Source: Bog-473 sp963725895
GTDB lineage: Bacteria > Actinomycetota > Acidimicrobiia > Acidimicrobiales > RAAP-2
DNA: 64,000 nt
Direction: 5' to 3'
Assembly (NCBI GenBank): GCA_963725895.1
Contig: CAVSAJ010000002.1
Coordinates: 1-64,000 of the forward strand
Positions within the stretch are counted from its first letter, which is position 1. Every line of letters begins with the position of its first letter. Shown here in pieces: positions 28,493 to 37,761 of this stretch. The position numbers and the translations under genes were made by a program. The notes under the pieces were generated by a model. That model made no database searches. It saw only the letters and a list, made by a program, of their open reading frames with translations, and was not told the DNA's origin.

Positions 28493-30181
28493 ATGGGCTT
28501 CTTCTGGACCGTCGTCGTTCTGATCATCGCCCTGGGGATTACCTGGCGATACCTGGGCTCGTACATGGCTGCCGTCTTCGATGGCCGCGTCCACTATCTC
28601 GCCTGGGCGGAGCGGCCCTTCTACCGTCTGTTGGGCACCAGCCCCGACAAAGAGCAGTCATGGCAGCGCTACGCCGGCTCGACGGTCGTCTTCTCCGGCG
28701 TGTTCGTCGCGTTCGGGTATCTGCTCCTGAGGATCCAAGGCTCGCTGCCCCTCAATCCGCAGCACTTCGGTGCGGTGCCGCAAGCGCTCAGCTTCAACAC
28801 GATCGTGTCGTTCATGACCAACACCAACTGGCAGAACTACGCCGGCGAGACGACCATGTCGTACTTCTCCCAGATCGGCGTGCTCACTGTGCAGCAGTTC
28901 GTCAGCGCCGCCGTCGGGATCGCCGTGGCCATCGCGGTGACCCGGGGATTCTCTCGGCGAAACTCTCCGACCATCGGTAATTTCTGGGTCGACATCACCC
29001 GCTGCATGCTCTACATCCTGCTCCCGATCGTGTTCGTGACGGGAATCATCATTGTGGGAGAGGGCGCGGTGCAGACCCTCGCCGGCCCAGTGACGATCCA
29101 CGACGCACTCAACGGCGTCACCCAGACCATTCCCCGCGGCCCGGCCGGCTTCATGGGTACGATCATGCAGATCGGGACCAACGGCGGCGGATTCTTCAAC
29201 GTCGACCTGGCTCACCCGTTCGAGAACCCGACCGGGATCACCAACTTCATCTACATCTGGCTCACCCTGTCCATCCCGTTCGCGCTGACGTACACCTTCG
29301 GCAAGATGGTGGGCAGCATCCGCCACGGGGTTGCCCTGCTGATCGCCATGGTGCTGATCTTCGGCACCTGGGTGGGCTTCACCGCCTACGCGGAGCACCA
29401 GAACAACCCGGCCGTCGTAACCGCCGGTGTGCACTCCACGGTCGGCAACACCGAGGGCAAGGAAGTCCGCTTCGGTGTTCCAACGAGCGCGCTTTTCAAC
29501 GTATCGATGACACAGACATCCGACGGTGCCGTCGACAGTGCGACGGACTCGTACAACCCGATCGGCGGTTTCGGTCCGCTCAGCGGCATGATGCTGGGTG
29601 AGGTGACCCCTGGCGGGACGGGGAGCGGGTTGTACACGATCCTCATCTACGCCGTCATCGCGGTCTTCCTCGGCGGCCTCATGATCGGGCGAACGCCCGA
29701 GTACTTGGGCAAGAAGATCCAGTCCCGGGAGGTGAAACTCGCCGGGCTGGCGGCACTGGTGATGCCGATCATCGTGCTTGTCCTGACGGCCATTGCGGTG
29801 TCCATCCATGCCGGTCGGGCCGGCCCACTCAATGCCGGCCCGCACGGCTTCTCCGAGATCCTGTATGCCCTCACGTCACAGGGCAACAACAACGGCTCGG
29901 CCATGGCCGGCCTCACCGGCAACACGACGTTCTACAACGTCGTCGGCAGCATCGACATGCTCATCGGAAGGTTCGGCGTGATGATCCCGGCCCTCGCTCT
30001 CGGAGGTGGCTTGGCCGCCAAGGGCATAGTGCCCACGTCTCTCGGGACCTTCCGCACCAACAACGGCATGTTCGTCGGCCTAGTCATCGGCGTCATCCTC
30101 ATCATCGGTGGCCTCACGTTCTTCCCCGCCGTCTCACTCGGCCCCATCGTTGAGCAGCTCAGCCACGGAAAGTTCTTCTGA
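28493..30181 (+). CDS. kdpA: KdpA, K+-translocating subunit
   Basis: 562 residues, the normal length. Family landmarks include SFNTIVSFMTNTNWQNYAGE (first selectivity-filter region), MQIGTNGGGFFNVDLAHPFE and SQGNNNGSAMAGLTGNTTFY. KdpA is the channel-like subunit of the high-affinity K+ pump in the cytoplasmic membrane. Its stop shares a base with the kdpB start (30181). The frame is intact. Confidence 0.97.
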   Translation: MGFFWTVVVLIIALGITWRYLGSYMAAVFDGRVHYLAWAERPFYRLLGTSPDKEQSWQRYAGSTVVFSGVFVAFGYLLLRIQGSLPLNPQHFGAVPQALSFNTIVSFMTNTNWQNYAGETTMSYFSQIGVLTVQQFVSAAVGIAVAIAVTRGFSRRNSPTIGNFWVDITRCMLYILLPIVFVTGIIIVGEGAVQTLAGPVTIHDALNGVTQTIPRGPAGFMGTIMQIGTNGGGFFNVDLAHPFENPTGITNFIYIWLTLSIPFALTYTFGKMVGSIRHGVALLIAMVLIFGTWVGFTAYAEHQNNPAVVTAGVHSTVGNTEGKEVRFGVPTSALFNVSMTQTSDGAVDSATDSYNPIGGFGPLSGMMLGEVTPGGTGSGLYTILIYAVIAVFLGGLMIGRTPEYLGKKIQSREVKLAGLAALVMPIIVLVLTAIAVSIHAGRAGPLNAGPHGFSEILYALTSQGNNNGSAMAGLTGNTTFYNVVGSIDMLIGRFGVMIPALALGGGLAAKGIVPTSLGTFRTNNGMFVGLVIGVILIIGGLTFFPAVSLGPIVEQLSHGKFF

Positions 30182-32244
30182 TGACCACAGTGACCACACA
30201 ACCGCAAGCCCAGCCCGGCGATCTGCCGCACGGCGTGAGCGGATCTCGGAGCCTCTTCGATCGCCAGATCATGGGCCGGGCGTTGATCGACGCCTTTAAA
30301 AAGCTCGACCCGCGTGTGCAGATCAAGAACCCGGTCATGTTCGTCGTGCTGGTGGGCACCGTCGTGACGCTCATCGAGTCGATCGCGCATCCGGGCAAGT
30401 TCGACTGGTCCATCACGATCTGGCTGTTCTTGACCGTGATGTTCGCCAACTTCGCAGAAGCGATGGCGGAAGGGCGAGGGAAGGCCCAGGCCGACACCCT
30501 GCGCCGGATGCGCGCCGAAACCGAGGCGCGCCGCCTCACTCCGGCCGGCTCGGAGGAGCGGGTACATGCCGCGGACCTGGCGAAGGGGGACCTCGTGGTG
30601 TGCGAGGCGGGTGACATCATCCCGTCGGACGGCGAGATCATCGAGGGCATCGCCTCGGTGGACGAGTCGGCCATCACCGGGGAGTCGGCACCCGTCATCC
30701 GCGAGTCCGGAGGGGATCGCTCTGCCGTCACGGGGGGCACACGTGTGCTCTCCGACCGCATCGTGGTGCGCATCACCGCCGAACGAGGTCACACCTTCCT
30801 CGACCGCATGATCACCCTGGTGGAGGGGGCCAACCGGCAGAGGACGCCGAACGAGATCGCCCTCACCATCCTCCTGGCCGTGCTGACCATCGTCTTCATC
30901 CCCGTCGTGGTGACCCTGCAGGCGTTCGGGAAGTACTCGGGCGCGACGGTGTCGGTCGTCATCCTGGTCTCGCTGCTGGTCTGCCTGATCCCGACCACGA
31001 TCGGCGCACTCCTCTCGGCCATCGGCATCGCCGGCATGGACCGGCTCGTGCAGCGCAACGTGCTCGCAATGAGCGGGCGCGCCGTCGAGGCGGCGGGCGA
31101 CGTGCAGACGCTGCTGCTCGACAAGACCGGGACGATCACGCTCGGGAACCGCATGGCGTCAAACTTCTTCCCGGCGCACGGACACACCGAAGAGGAGGTG
31201 GCCGACGTCGCCCAGCTCGCTTCGCTGGCCGACGAGACTCCCGAGGGTAGGTCCATCGTGGTCCTGGCCAAGGAGCGCTTCAACATTCGCGAACGGGAGC
31301 TGGGTACGCACGAGTTCGTCCCATTCTCGGCGACTACCCGGATGTCGGGACTCGACATCGATGGCCGCCAGATCCGCAAGGGTGCGGCTGATTCGGTGCG
31401 GACCTGGGTGGTCGAGCAGGGGGGCACACCGCCCGAGGGGCTCCAGGAGATCGTCGATCGCATCGCCCGGGCGGGGTCCACCCCGCTGGTCGTTGCCGAC
31501 GGCCCAGCGATTCTCGGGGTGATCGAGCTCAAGGACGTGGTGAAGACCGGGATCCGGGAGAAGTTCGCCGAGATGCGTCAGATGGGGATCCGCACGGTCA
31601 TGATCACCGGCGACAACCCCCTCACCGCGGCAGCCATCGCGCAAGAGGCAGGCGTCGACGACTTCTTGGCCGAGGCGACTCCCGAGGCCAAGCTCGAGCT
31701 GATCCGGAACGAGCAGGCGGGAGAGAAGCTCGTCGCCATGACCGGCGACGGCACGAACGACGCGCCAGCCCTGGCCCAGGCCGACGTGGGCGTGGCAATG
31801 AACACCGGGACGACCGCGGCCAAAGAGGCCGGCAACATGGTCGACCTCGATTCCAACCCAACCAAGCTGATCGACATCGTCGAAATCGGCAAGCAGCTGC
31901 TGATCACCCGCGGATCGCTCACGACGTTCTCCATCGCCAACGACGTGGCCAAATACTTCGCCATTATCCCAGCGCTGTTCGTGGCAACGTACCCGCAGCT
32001 CAACACGCTCAACATCATGAAGCTGCACAGCCCGGAGAGTGCGGTGCTCTCGGCCGTGATCTTCAACGCCCTCGTGATTGTGGCGCTCATCCCGCTGGCG
32101 CTGCGAGGAGTGAAGTTCAGGGCGGCGTCCGCAGAGGCGATCCTGCGCCGAAACGTCTTCATCTACGGCGTGGGCGGGATCATCGTGCCGTTCATCTTCA
32201 TCAAGCTCATCGACGTCATCCTTGTCGCCCTTCACGCGTATTGA
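30181..32244 (+). CDS. kdpB: KdpB, P-type ATPase catalytic subunit
   Basis: 687 residues. LLLDKTGTITLGNR has the phosphorylated Asp; DESAITGES is the actuator-domain TGES loop; GDGTNDAPALAQADVGVAMN is the hinge motif. Membrane helices cluster at both ends. It hydrolyses ATP to drive K+ uptake with KdpA. It follows kdpA without a gap and precedes kdpC by 13 bases. Confidence 0.97.
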   Translation: MTTVTTQPQAQPGDLPHGVSGSRSLFDRQIMGRALIDAFKKLDPRVQIKNPVMFVVLVGTVVTLIESIAHPGKFDWSITIWLFLTVMFANFAEAMAEGRGKAQADTLRRMRAETEARRLTPAGSEERVHAADLAKGDLVVCEAGDIIPSDGEIIEGIASVDESAITGESAPVIRESGGDRSAVTGGTRVLSDRIVVRITAERGHTFLDRMITLVEGANRQRTPNEIALTILLAVLTIVFIPVVVTLQAFGKYSGATVSVVILVSLLVCLIPTTIGALLSAIGIAGMDRLVQRNVLAMSGRAVEAAGDVQTLLLDKTGTITLGNRMASNFFPAHGHTEEEVADVAQLASLADETPEGRSIVVLAKERFNIRERELGTHEFVPFSATTRMSGLDIDGRQIRKGAADSVRTWVVEQGGTPPEGLQEIVDRIARAGSTPLVVADGPAILGVIELKDVVKTGIREKFAEMRQMGIRTVMITGDNPLTAAAIAQEAGVDDFLAEATPEAKLELIRNEQAGEKLVAMTGDGTNDAPALAQADVGVAMNTGTTAAKEAGNMVDLDSNPTKLIDIVEIGKQLLITRGSLTTFSIANDVAKYFAIIPALFVATYPQLNTLNIMKLHSPESAVLSAVIFNALVIVALIPLALRGVKFRAASAEAILRRNVFIYGVGGIIVPFIFIKLIDVILVALHAY

Positions 32245-32257
32245 TAGCGAGTCCCAC

Positions 32258-32904
32258 ATGATCACCCACCTCCGCCGCTCTGTCGTGGCTATCCTGTTCT
32301 TCACCGTCTTCTTCGGGTTCGTCTACGCCTTCGTGGGCACCGGCGTCGCCCAGCTCTTCTTCAAGAACCAGGCAGACGGGTCCATCACGGCCAACGGGTC
32401 GACGCTCATCGGGCAGAATTGGTCCCAGGCCAAGTGCCCGGGCCATCCACTCGGCAGCTGCGTGTTCCAGGGCCGCCCCGACGCCCTCGGCCCCTACGCC
32501 GGCTCGGCGAAGCCGGTCGCCGGAGGGGGGACAACCCGCTCGAGGCCAACAACATCCCCGGCCAACCCGGCGTCCTCAACTCCGGCGAGTCCTCGGCGAC
32601 CAACCTCGGGCCCCGCTCCGAGACCCTGCTGAAGAACACCCAGCAGTTGGTGGCCTACTGGAAGGCTCGGGGCGTCAACCCGACACCCGACCTCGTCACC
32701 ACCTCGGGCAGCGGGATCGACCCCGACATCACGCCTCAGGACGCGCAGGCCGAGATCCCCATGGTGTCCAATGCGACCGGCCTGTCGGCCGCGACCCTCC
32801 AGCGCCTGATCAAGCAGCAGACCCAGGGCATGCAGTTGGGCTTCTTGGGCTCGCCCTACGTGAACGTGCTGCAGCTGAACGAGGCCCTCGCCAAGCTGAA
32901 GTGA
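32258..32904 (+). pseudogene. kdpC: KdpC, frameshifted in a G-run
   Basis: The ATG 32258 frame gives MITHLRRSVVAILFFTVFFG, one membrane helix, then LIGQNWSQ and the segment up to YAGSAKPVAGG. In the G-run at about 32522-32529 the frame changes and resumes with NPLEANNIPGQPGVLN, VAYWKARG and SGSGIDPDITPQDA, ending at 32904. The joined protein is about 215 residues, normal for KdpC. A single-base error in the homopolymer is the likeliest cause. KdpC supports ATP binding by KdpB. The stop overlaps the next GTG start. Confidence 0.88.
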
Positions 32905-33167
32905 GTCCCACCGCCATCTCGGCGGTCGTGCCCCGCAGACGCACCACCATGGCCGGGAAGGTCGTCCGCGTGACCGCGTTCAGCCGACCCTGGGTCAGGC
33001 TCGACGTCGAGTTCAGTGACGGGACGGGGACCGTCGTACTCCGCTTCGTGGGCCGTCATGAGATTCCAGGGATGGTGCCGGGTCGTAGCCTTGAAGTCGA
33101 AGGCACACCCGCGATGGAGCAGGGCACGCTGATCATTCTCAACCCGCTCTACGAGTTCGTGGCATGA
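32901..33167 (+). CDS. Small OB-fold protein in the kdp operon
   Basis: 88 residues from a GTG that overlaps the kdpC stop by 4 bases. GKVVRVTAFSRPWVRLDVEF, TVVLRFVGRHEIPGMVPGRS and GTLIILNPLYEFVA form the strand pattern of a RecG/tRNA-type OB fold seen in small actinobacterial proteins. Nucleic-acid or ligand binding is possible. Its position between kdpC and kdpE suggests co-expression with K+ transport, with unknown role. Confidence 0.65.
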   Translation: MSPTAISAVVPRRRTTMAGKVVRVTAFSRPWVRLDVEFSDGTGTVVLRFVGRHEIPGMVPGRSLEVEGTPAMEQGTLIILNPLYEFVA

Positions 33168-33180
33168 GGAGACGCTTGGA

Positions 33181-33873
33181 GTGACCGTCGTGCTCATCGA
33201 TCCCGACGAAGACTCGCGCCGACTGGAGATGGCCGCACTCCGGTACGGCGGCTACGACGTGCACGCGGTCCGTACTGTGAGGCAAGCGATCACGTATCTG
33301 CGTAATCATCATGGTGATGCCATCCTCATTGACCCCGCCCCATTGGACGCCGTCCAGCTGGTAGGAGACCTGAGAGCTCAAACCGACGTACCGGTCCTCG
33401 TGGTGACCGAAACTGCCGACGAGCCCGACGTTGTGGTTGCACTAGACGCAGGGGCGGATGACTTCATGACAAAGCCAGTTGGAGTTGAGGAGCTCCTGGC
33501 TCGGCTGCGAGCCGCACTTCGTCGCATGCCCCGCCCGAACGAACCTGCGGTCCTTGTGACCGACGATTTCACCATTGACGTGGCGGCCCGGCGAGCCTTT
33601 CATCCCAATGGTTCAGAAATTCCCCTGACGGGAGTTGCATTTCCAATGATCGAAGTGCTCCTCCGGAACCCGGGGCATCTTGTGTCGCGGGAGCAGCTTC
33701 TCAAGGAGGTCTGGGGCCCTCAGGCGGCAAAGCATCCCAACTACCTACGCGTCTTCACAAATCGGATTCGGCAGAAGCTGGAGCCCGATCCGGCCCACCC
33801 AAGGTATCTACGCACAGCAAGTGGACTCGGGCTCGTGTTCGACGTGGACGGGCGTTCAGGCCCGGTGCACTGA
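33181..33873 (+). CDS. kdpE: KdpE-like OmpR-family response regulator
   Basis: 230 residues from GTG 33181, 13 bases after the OB-fold gene. The receiver domain (TVVLIDPDEDSRRLEMAALR; acceptor Asp in DAILIDPAPLD; TKPVGVEELLARLRAAL) is followed by a winged-helix domain (SREQLLKEVWGPQAAKHPNY, RTASGLGLVFDV). It has the OmpR/KdpE layout and sits directly after kdpFABC. No partner histidine kinase is encoded nearby: the adjacent KdpD is the short, kinase-less form. How it is phosphorylated is therefore open. Confidence 0.85.
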   Translation: MTVVLIDPDEDSRRLEMAALRYGGYDVHAVRTVRQAITYLRNHHGDAILIDPAPLDAVQLVGDLRAQTDVPVLVVTETADEPDVVVALDAGADDFMTKPVGVEELLARLRAALRRMPRPNEPAVLVTDDFTIDVAARRAFHPNGSEIPLTGVAFPMIEVLLRNPGHLVSREQLLKEVWGPQAAKHPNYLRVFTNRIRQKLEPDPAHPRYLRTASGLGLVFDVDGRSGPVH

Positions 33874-33967
33874 TACCGGCTGCTCGCGCTGATCAACGCA
33901 ATGGTGCCAGTGCTTGGTGCACCACGGAGTGAGCTAGCGGCCAAAAGATAGGCTCACCGCGAGCCGT

Positions 33968-35854
33968 ATGGCCGTGGTCGAACCTTTCGAGAGCTCCAGC
34001 CTCACGGCGTGGTTGCAGCGCGACACCACCCTTCGCCGTTTCCTGCGCACCGAGACGGCGAGTGGTGCCCTCCTCCTGGCAGCGGCAATGGGAGCTCTGA
34101 TCTGGGTCAACGTCGACGCGTCCTCCTACGACCGCGTCTGGACGACCCGACTGTCCGTCCATCTCGGTCGTGCCGCCGTCTCGATGGACGTGCGCGGATG
34201 GATCAACAGCGGGCTCATGAGCTTCTTCTTCCTTGTTGTCGGACTCGAGGCACGCCGGGAGTTCGACATCGGTGAGTTCCGAGAGCGTCCCAGGATCATT
34301 CTGCCGGTGCTCGCGGGTCTCGGCGGCATGGCGGGCGCAATTGGGCTGTACCTGGCAATCAATGCCGGTCGGACTTCTGCTCACGGCTGGGGCGTGGCGA
34401 TGTCGACCGATACCGCCTTCGCCCTTGGCCTGCTTGCTCTTCTCGGCAGGCACGCTCCCGAACGGCTGCGCGGCTTCATCCTCACACTCACGGTCGTCGA
34501 CGACATCGTGGGCCTCGTCGTGATCGCGACGGTGTACACCCATCATTTGACGGTCGTTCCGTTGATCATCGCAATCGCGCTGATGGCGCTCGCCGTCTTC
34601 GCCGCATCCCTCAAGATCCACTATGGACTTCTCTACTTCGTGCTCGCGGCAGCCAGCTGGGTCGCACTCGTGGAGTCCGGCGTAGACCCGGTTGTTGTCG
34701 GACTCGCTGCAGGCCTCATCGCCTATGCCGCTCCGCCAGCCCGCATCGATCTCGAGCGGACCTCAGATCTGTTCCGAGATTTCCGGGAGCAGCCGACCGC
34801 CGGAATGGCGAGGCAGCTCCGTGCCGGCGTGCGGACCGCAGTCTCTCCTAACGACCGTCTCCAGCAACTCTGGCACCCCTGGACGAGCTATCTGATCGTC
34901 CCCCTGTTCGGACTCGCGAATGCGGGCATTCCCATCGATCCCAGCTTCCTTGCCAAGGCCTACACCTCCCCCATCACGCTAGGGATCGCGGTCGGCTACA
35001 TCGTCGGCAAGCCCGCCGGGATCATGACGATATCCGCCCTCGTCAACAAGGTGACGAGGGGTCGACTCCGACCGGCAGTTGGCTGGCTGTCCGTGCTGGG
35101 AGGCGGCACACTGGCCGGGATCGGCTTCACCGTCTCGCTGCTCGTCGCCTCGGTCGCGTTCACCGGAGTCGAGTTGAGGGAGGCCACGCTCGGTGTCCTC
35201 ACCGCTGCGATCGGCGCGGCCCTGCTCACCTGGTTGGTGTTCCAAATCACCAGTCAACTGCCGTCGCAGCTTCGTACCCGAGCGCTGCTCGGCCAGTCTC
35301 CCGCGATCGTCGATCTGGCCGATCCCGTCGATGCCGACCGCGATCACATCCGCGGCCCGGCGGACGCTCGCGTCACGCTCGTCGAGTACGGCGACCTCGA
35401 ATGCCCCTACTGCGGGCAGGCAGAGCCGGTCATCCGGGAATTGCTGGCCGACTTCGGCGATCTTCGCTACGTATGGCGCCATCTCCCTCTGACGGACGTA
35501 CACCCGAGAGCCCAACTGGCGGCCGAGGCAACCGAGGCGGCGGCGGCGCAGGGTGCCTTCTGGCCCATGCACGATCTGCTTCTCGAGCACCAGGACAACC
35601 TGGCCCCCAGGGATCTGATGCGGTACGCAGAAGAGCTCGATCTCGACGTGAAATCCTTCGCAGATGACCTGAGAAATCACCGATGGGGCGAACGCGTCGC
35701 CGCGGACGTCGAGAGCGCTGACGTGAGCGGGGTTGCGGGCACTCCTACCTTCTTTGTCAATGGTCAGCGGCAGATGGGAGCGTATGACCTCGCGACGCTC
35801 GGCCGGGCCGTAAGCACGGCTCGGGCACAGGCGGACATCGGGCATCGGAGTTAA
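33968..35854 (+). CDS. nhaA: NhaA Na+/H+ antiporter fused to a DsbA-like thioredoxin domain
   Basis: 628 residues. Residues 1-430 are NhaA: SGLMSFFFLVVGLEARREFD, MSTDTAFALGLLALLGRHAP, TVVDDIVGLVVIATVY (the two ion-binding Asp) and FGLANAGIPI. Residues about 450-620 are a DsbA-type thioredoxin fold with CPYC at 479-482 (EYGDLECPYCGQAEPVIREL), cis-Pro in GVAGTPTFFVNGQRQ. Such fusions are known in actinobacteria; the exposed thioredoxin may sense redox state or fold exported proteins. ATG 33968 is used. Confidence 0.93.
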   Translation: MAVVEPFESSSLTAWLQRDTTLRRFLRTETASGALLLAAAMGALIWVNVDASSYDRVWTTRLSVHLGRAAVSMDVRGWINSGLMSFFFLVVGLEARREFDIGEFRERPRIILPVLAGLGGMAGAIGLYLAINAGRTSAHGWGVAMSTDTAFALGLLALLGRHAPERLRGFILTLTVVDDIVGLVVIATVYTHHLTVVPLIIAIALMALAVFAASLKIHYGLLYFVLAAASWVALVESGVDPVVVGLAAGLIAYAAPPARIDLERTSDLFRDFREQPTAGMARQLRAGVRTAVSPNDRLQQLWHPWTSYLIVPLFGLANAGIPIDPSFLAKAYTSPITLGIAVGYIVGKPAGIMTISALVNKVTRGRLRPAVGWLSVLGGGTLAGIGFTVSLLVASVAFTGVELREATLGVLTAAIGAALLTWLVFQITSQLPSQLRTRALLGQSPAIVDLADPVDADRDHIRGPADARVTLVEYGDLECPYCGQAEPVIRELLADFGDLRYVWRHLPLTDVHPRAQLAAEATEAAAAQGAFWPMHDLLLEHQDNLAPRDLMRYAEELDLDVKSFADDLRNHRWGERVAADVESADVSGVAGTPTFFVNGQRQMGAYDLATLGRAVSTARAQADIGHRS

Positions 35855-35947
35855 CCGGGATCCCAATGGCCTTGATGACTTGCCGTTGAGGCGTGTGAAG
35901 CAATCGCCTTGAGTGCAAGACGGGATCGGGCGGTGGCGTCGCTGCAG

Positions 35948-36375
35948 CTACGCTGGTGGATCGCCCAACGTAACGCTCCCGATGCGTGCAAGATCGAACC
36001 TTCCGCCGATGACCGTCAGATGGTCGCCGATTTCGAGTGTGTCGCCCGCGGGGAAGACCACCTTGCCCCGGCGCGAGATCGAGGTTGATGAGGAATCCCG
36101 GGGGGAGGCCCGCCATTCGCGGTGTCCGACCAGCGACCTGTGGATCCGCAGTGGTCGTCACCTGGCTAACGCCGGCCGTGACGCCGAGCTCGCTCACATG
36201 TTGCGCGCTCATCACGTGTTCCTCTCGGGTAGGCACGCACGACATCCGAGACCGACAATGTCCCGCCGACCCGGCGTTCGTGGTCAAGGACGGGGACCCG
36301 CGACTGCGGTGCCGCGGTGAGGCTCTCGAGCGCCACGTCGAGCCGACTGGCGACAGAGACGGTGGGAGCCCCTGA
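35948..36375 (-). pseudogene. Remnant of a CBS + TrkA-C channel/transporter tail
   Basis: Read on the minus strand, three frames in succession give APTVSVASRLDVALESLTAA then RVPVLDHERRVGGTLSVSDV (a CBS domain), then DPQVAGRTPRMAGLPPGFLI, then KVVFPAGDTLEIGDHLTVIG ending SVTLGDPPA (a TrkA-C/RCK_C domain). The domain order fits the cytoplasmic tail of a ClC-type chloride channel. The membrane part is missing and at least two frameshifts occur, so it is a decayed remnant. Confidence 0.6.
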
Positions 36376-36452
36376 ATCGACGAGAGATCTCCGACACGGT
36401 GTTGAGAAACCGACCGCCGATCCTTATGCCTTTCCACTAGGGACGTTTCGGT

Positions 36453-36507
36453 GGTCGGGCGCGGCATCGATCCGCGGACCTCACGCTTTTCAGATCGGAA
36501 TGCTGGG
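36453..36507 (-). other. tRNA 3'-half-like fragment, possible attachment site
   Basis: On the minus strand: CTGAAAA (anticodon-loop-like), GCGTG, AGGTC, then a perfect T-arm CGCGG-ATCGATG-CCGCG and CCCGACCACC. The matching 5' half is absent. It resembles the fragment at 24638-24682. tRNA 3' halves are typical attachment cores of integrative elements. No gene is seen from 36376 to 36885; a tandem GTGGGCACG-like repeat lies at 36629-36651. Confidence 0.4.
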
Positions 36508-36885
36508 AAAACAGTTCTCGCGCTCTGACCGGCGAGATCGAAAAAAAAGACCATGTGAACGGGCCAATTTGCAGCCGATTGCAGTGCTCGATGGTTCTCC
36601 GCTTTTCGCCCTGTTCCGCGTTCGCGTGGGCACGCTGTGGGCACGAAGCTTGATCAAATTCAAGTGTCTTGGTGACCTCGGATCCGACTCGGTGCGAGTT
36701 TCGCTGAAATCACGTCATAAGTCTCCAAACCCATGCAATTAGATGCGTTCGTACCCAGCGCTCTCGGGTGGTGCATCACAGAACCGCCCCGAGGTTTGTG
36801 ACACCTTCCACGGGTTCACTCCCCGAAGCGACGCCGGAGGCATCTACATTGACTGGCTGGTGGATCAAACGGACCTGAGGAGATC

Positions 36886-37656
36886 GTGAAGTCGATTGGC
36901 CCGAGTCGCTCGGATTCGGTCCAACCTTGGATGCAGCTCGCGCCCGACTACGAGCGGGCCCGCAGCAGGGACGACTCGCTGGACCGGCTGGTGGAATGGC
37001 CAGCGCAGCGCGAGTGCCTCGGGGACATCACTGGTCGGTCCGTGCTCGACCTCGGCTGTGGGAACGGCGGCAAACTTGTCGAGCTTGTTCGAGCCGGCGC
37101 CGGCGCCTCTGTCGGCGTCGACATCAGCGGCAATTTCATCACCAACCCTCCGAGCGGTCTGGAACTCGTGCAGGGCGACTTGTCCGAGCTGGACTCCGTC
37201 GCTGCGCTCGCGGGTCGACGGTTCGACCGGATCATGTTCCTGCAGTCCTTTGGCTACGCGTCGGATCCGGTGCGCACGCTGCGGGCGGCTCGGACGATGC
37301 TGACCGACGACGGCTTCATTCTGCTGACCAGGACCCAACCGATCCGATACGCCCTCGAGCGTGCCGAACACAACGGGACCTCGCTCGGAGAGGAGTACTT
37401 CAGCAGGGGAGCGTTCTCCTACCGCAGCAGGTGGAACGATCAGATCATGCTCTCCAAACTCCCCTACACGATGTCGGATTTGCTGAACGTCTTCAGCGCT
37501 GCCGGGCTGTGGATCGAAACCACGGTCGAGCCGCAACTGTCCGAGGACGCCCGACGCCGCTACCCGCACAAGCAGGCGTCGATGGAGAAGTACCTCGGCA
37601 TCCTCGTCTTCGTCCTTCGCCAGCTGCCCGACGACTGGGCCCCGAGGACCGAATGA
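36886..37656 (+). CDS. Class I SAM-dependent methyltransferase
   Basis: 256 residues from GTG 36886, behind a GAGG box. SVLDLGCGNGGKLVELVRAG is motif I; VGVDISGNFI marks the acidic residue that binds the ribose; FDRIMFLQSFGYASDPVRTL and TDDGFILLTRTQPIRYALE follow. The closest style is the Methyltransf_11/25 group. The substrate is unknown. It stands alone, 106 bases before the convergent phosphatase gene. Confidence 0.83.
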   Translation: MKSIGPSRSDSVQPWMQLAPDYERARSRDDSLDRLVEWPAQRECLGDITGRSVLDLGCGNGGKLVELVRAGAGASVGVDISGNFITNPPSGLELVQGDLSELDSVAALAGRRFDRIMFLQSFGYASDPVRTLRAARTMLTDDGFILLTRTQPIRYALERAEHNGTSLGEEYFSRGAFSYRSRWNDQIMLSKLPYTMSDLLNVFSAAGLWIETTVEPQLSEDARRRYPHKQASMEKYLGILVFVLRQLPDDWAPRTE

Positions 37657-37761
37657 TTCCGCTATACCGCGCCACCTTGAAGGCTCTCATGTCGGCAGAG
37701 TTACATGTTGGAGTCTCGTTGTTCGATCTGTGGGTGAGCTAGTTCCTGGATAGTGCGGAGT

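Noticed and set aside
28658..29845. 395-residue minus-strand frame in kdpA
   Set aside because: Antisense to an intact, clearly conserved kdpA; composition is typical of shadow frames.
24638..36507. Functional tRNA genes at the two T-arm-like sites
   Set aside because: Only 3' halves are present; no complementary acceptor 5' strand or D-arm within tRNA length.
35757..36644. 295-residue minus-strand frame as a gene
   Set aside because: It strings together parts of the nhaA antisense strand and one frame of the CBS/TrkA-C remnant; no single protein is supported.
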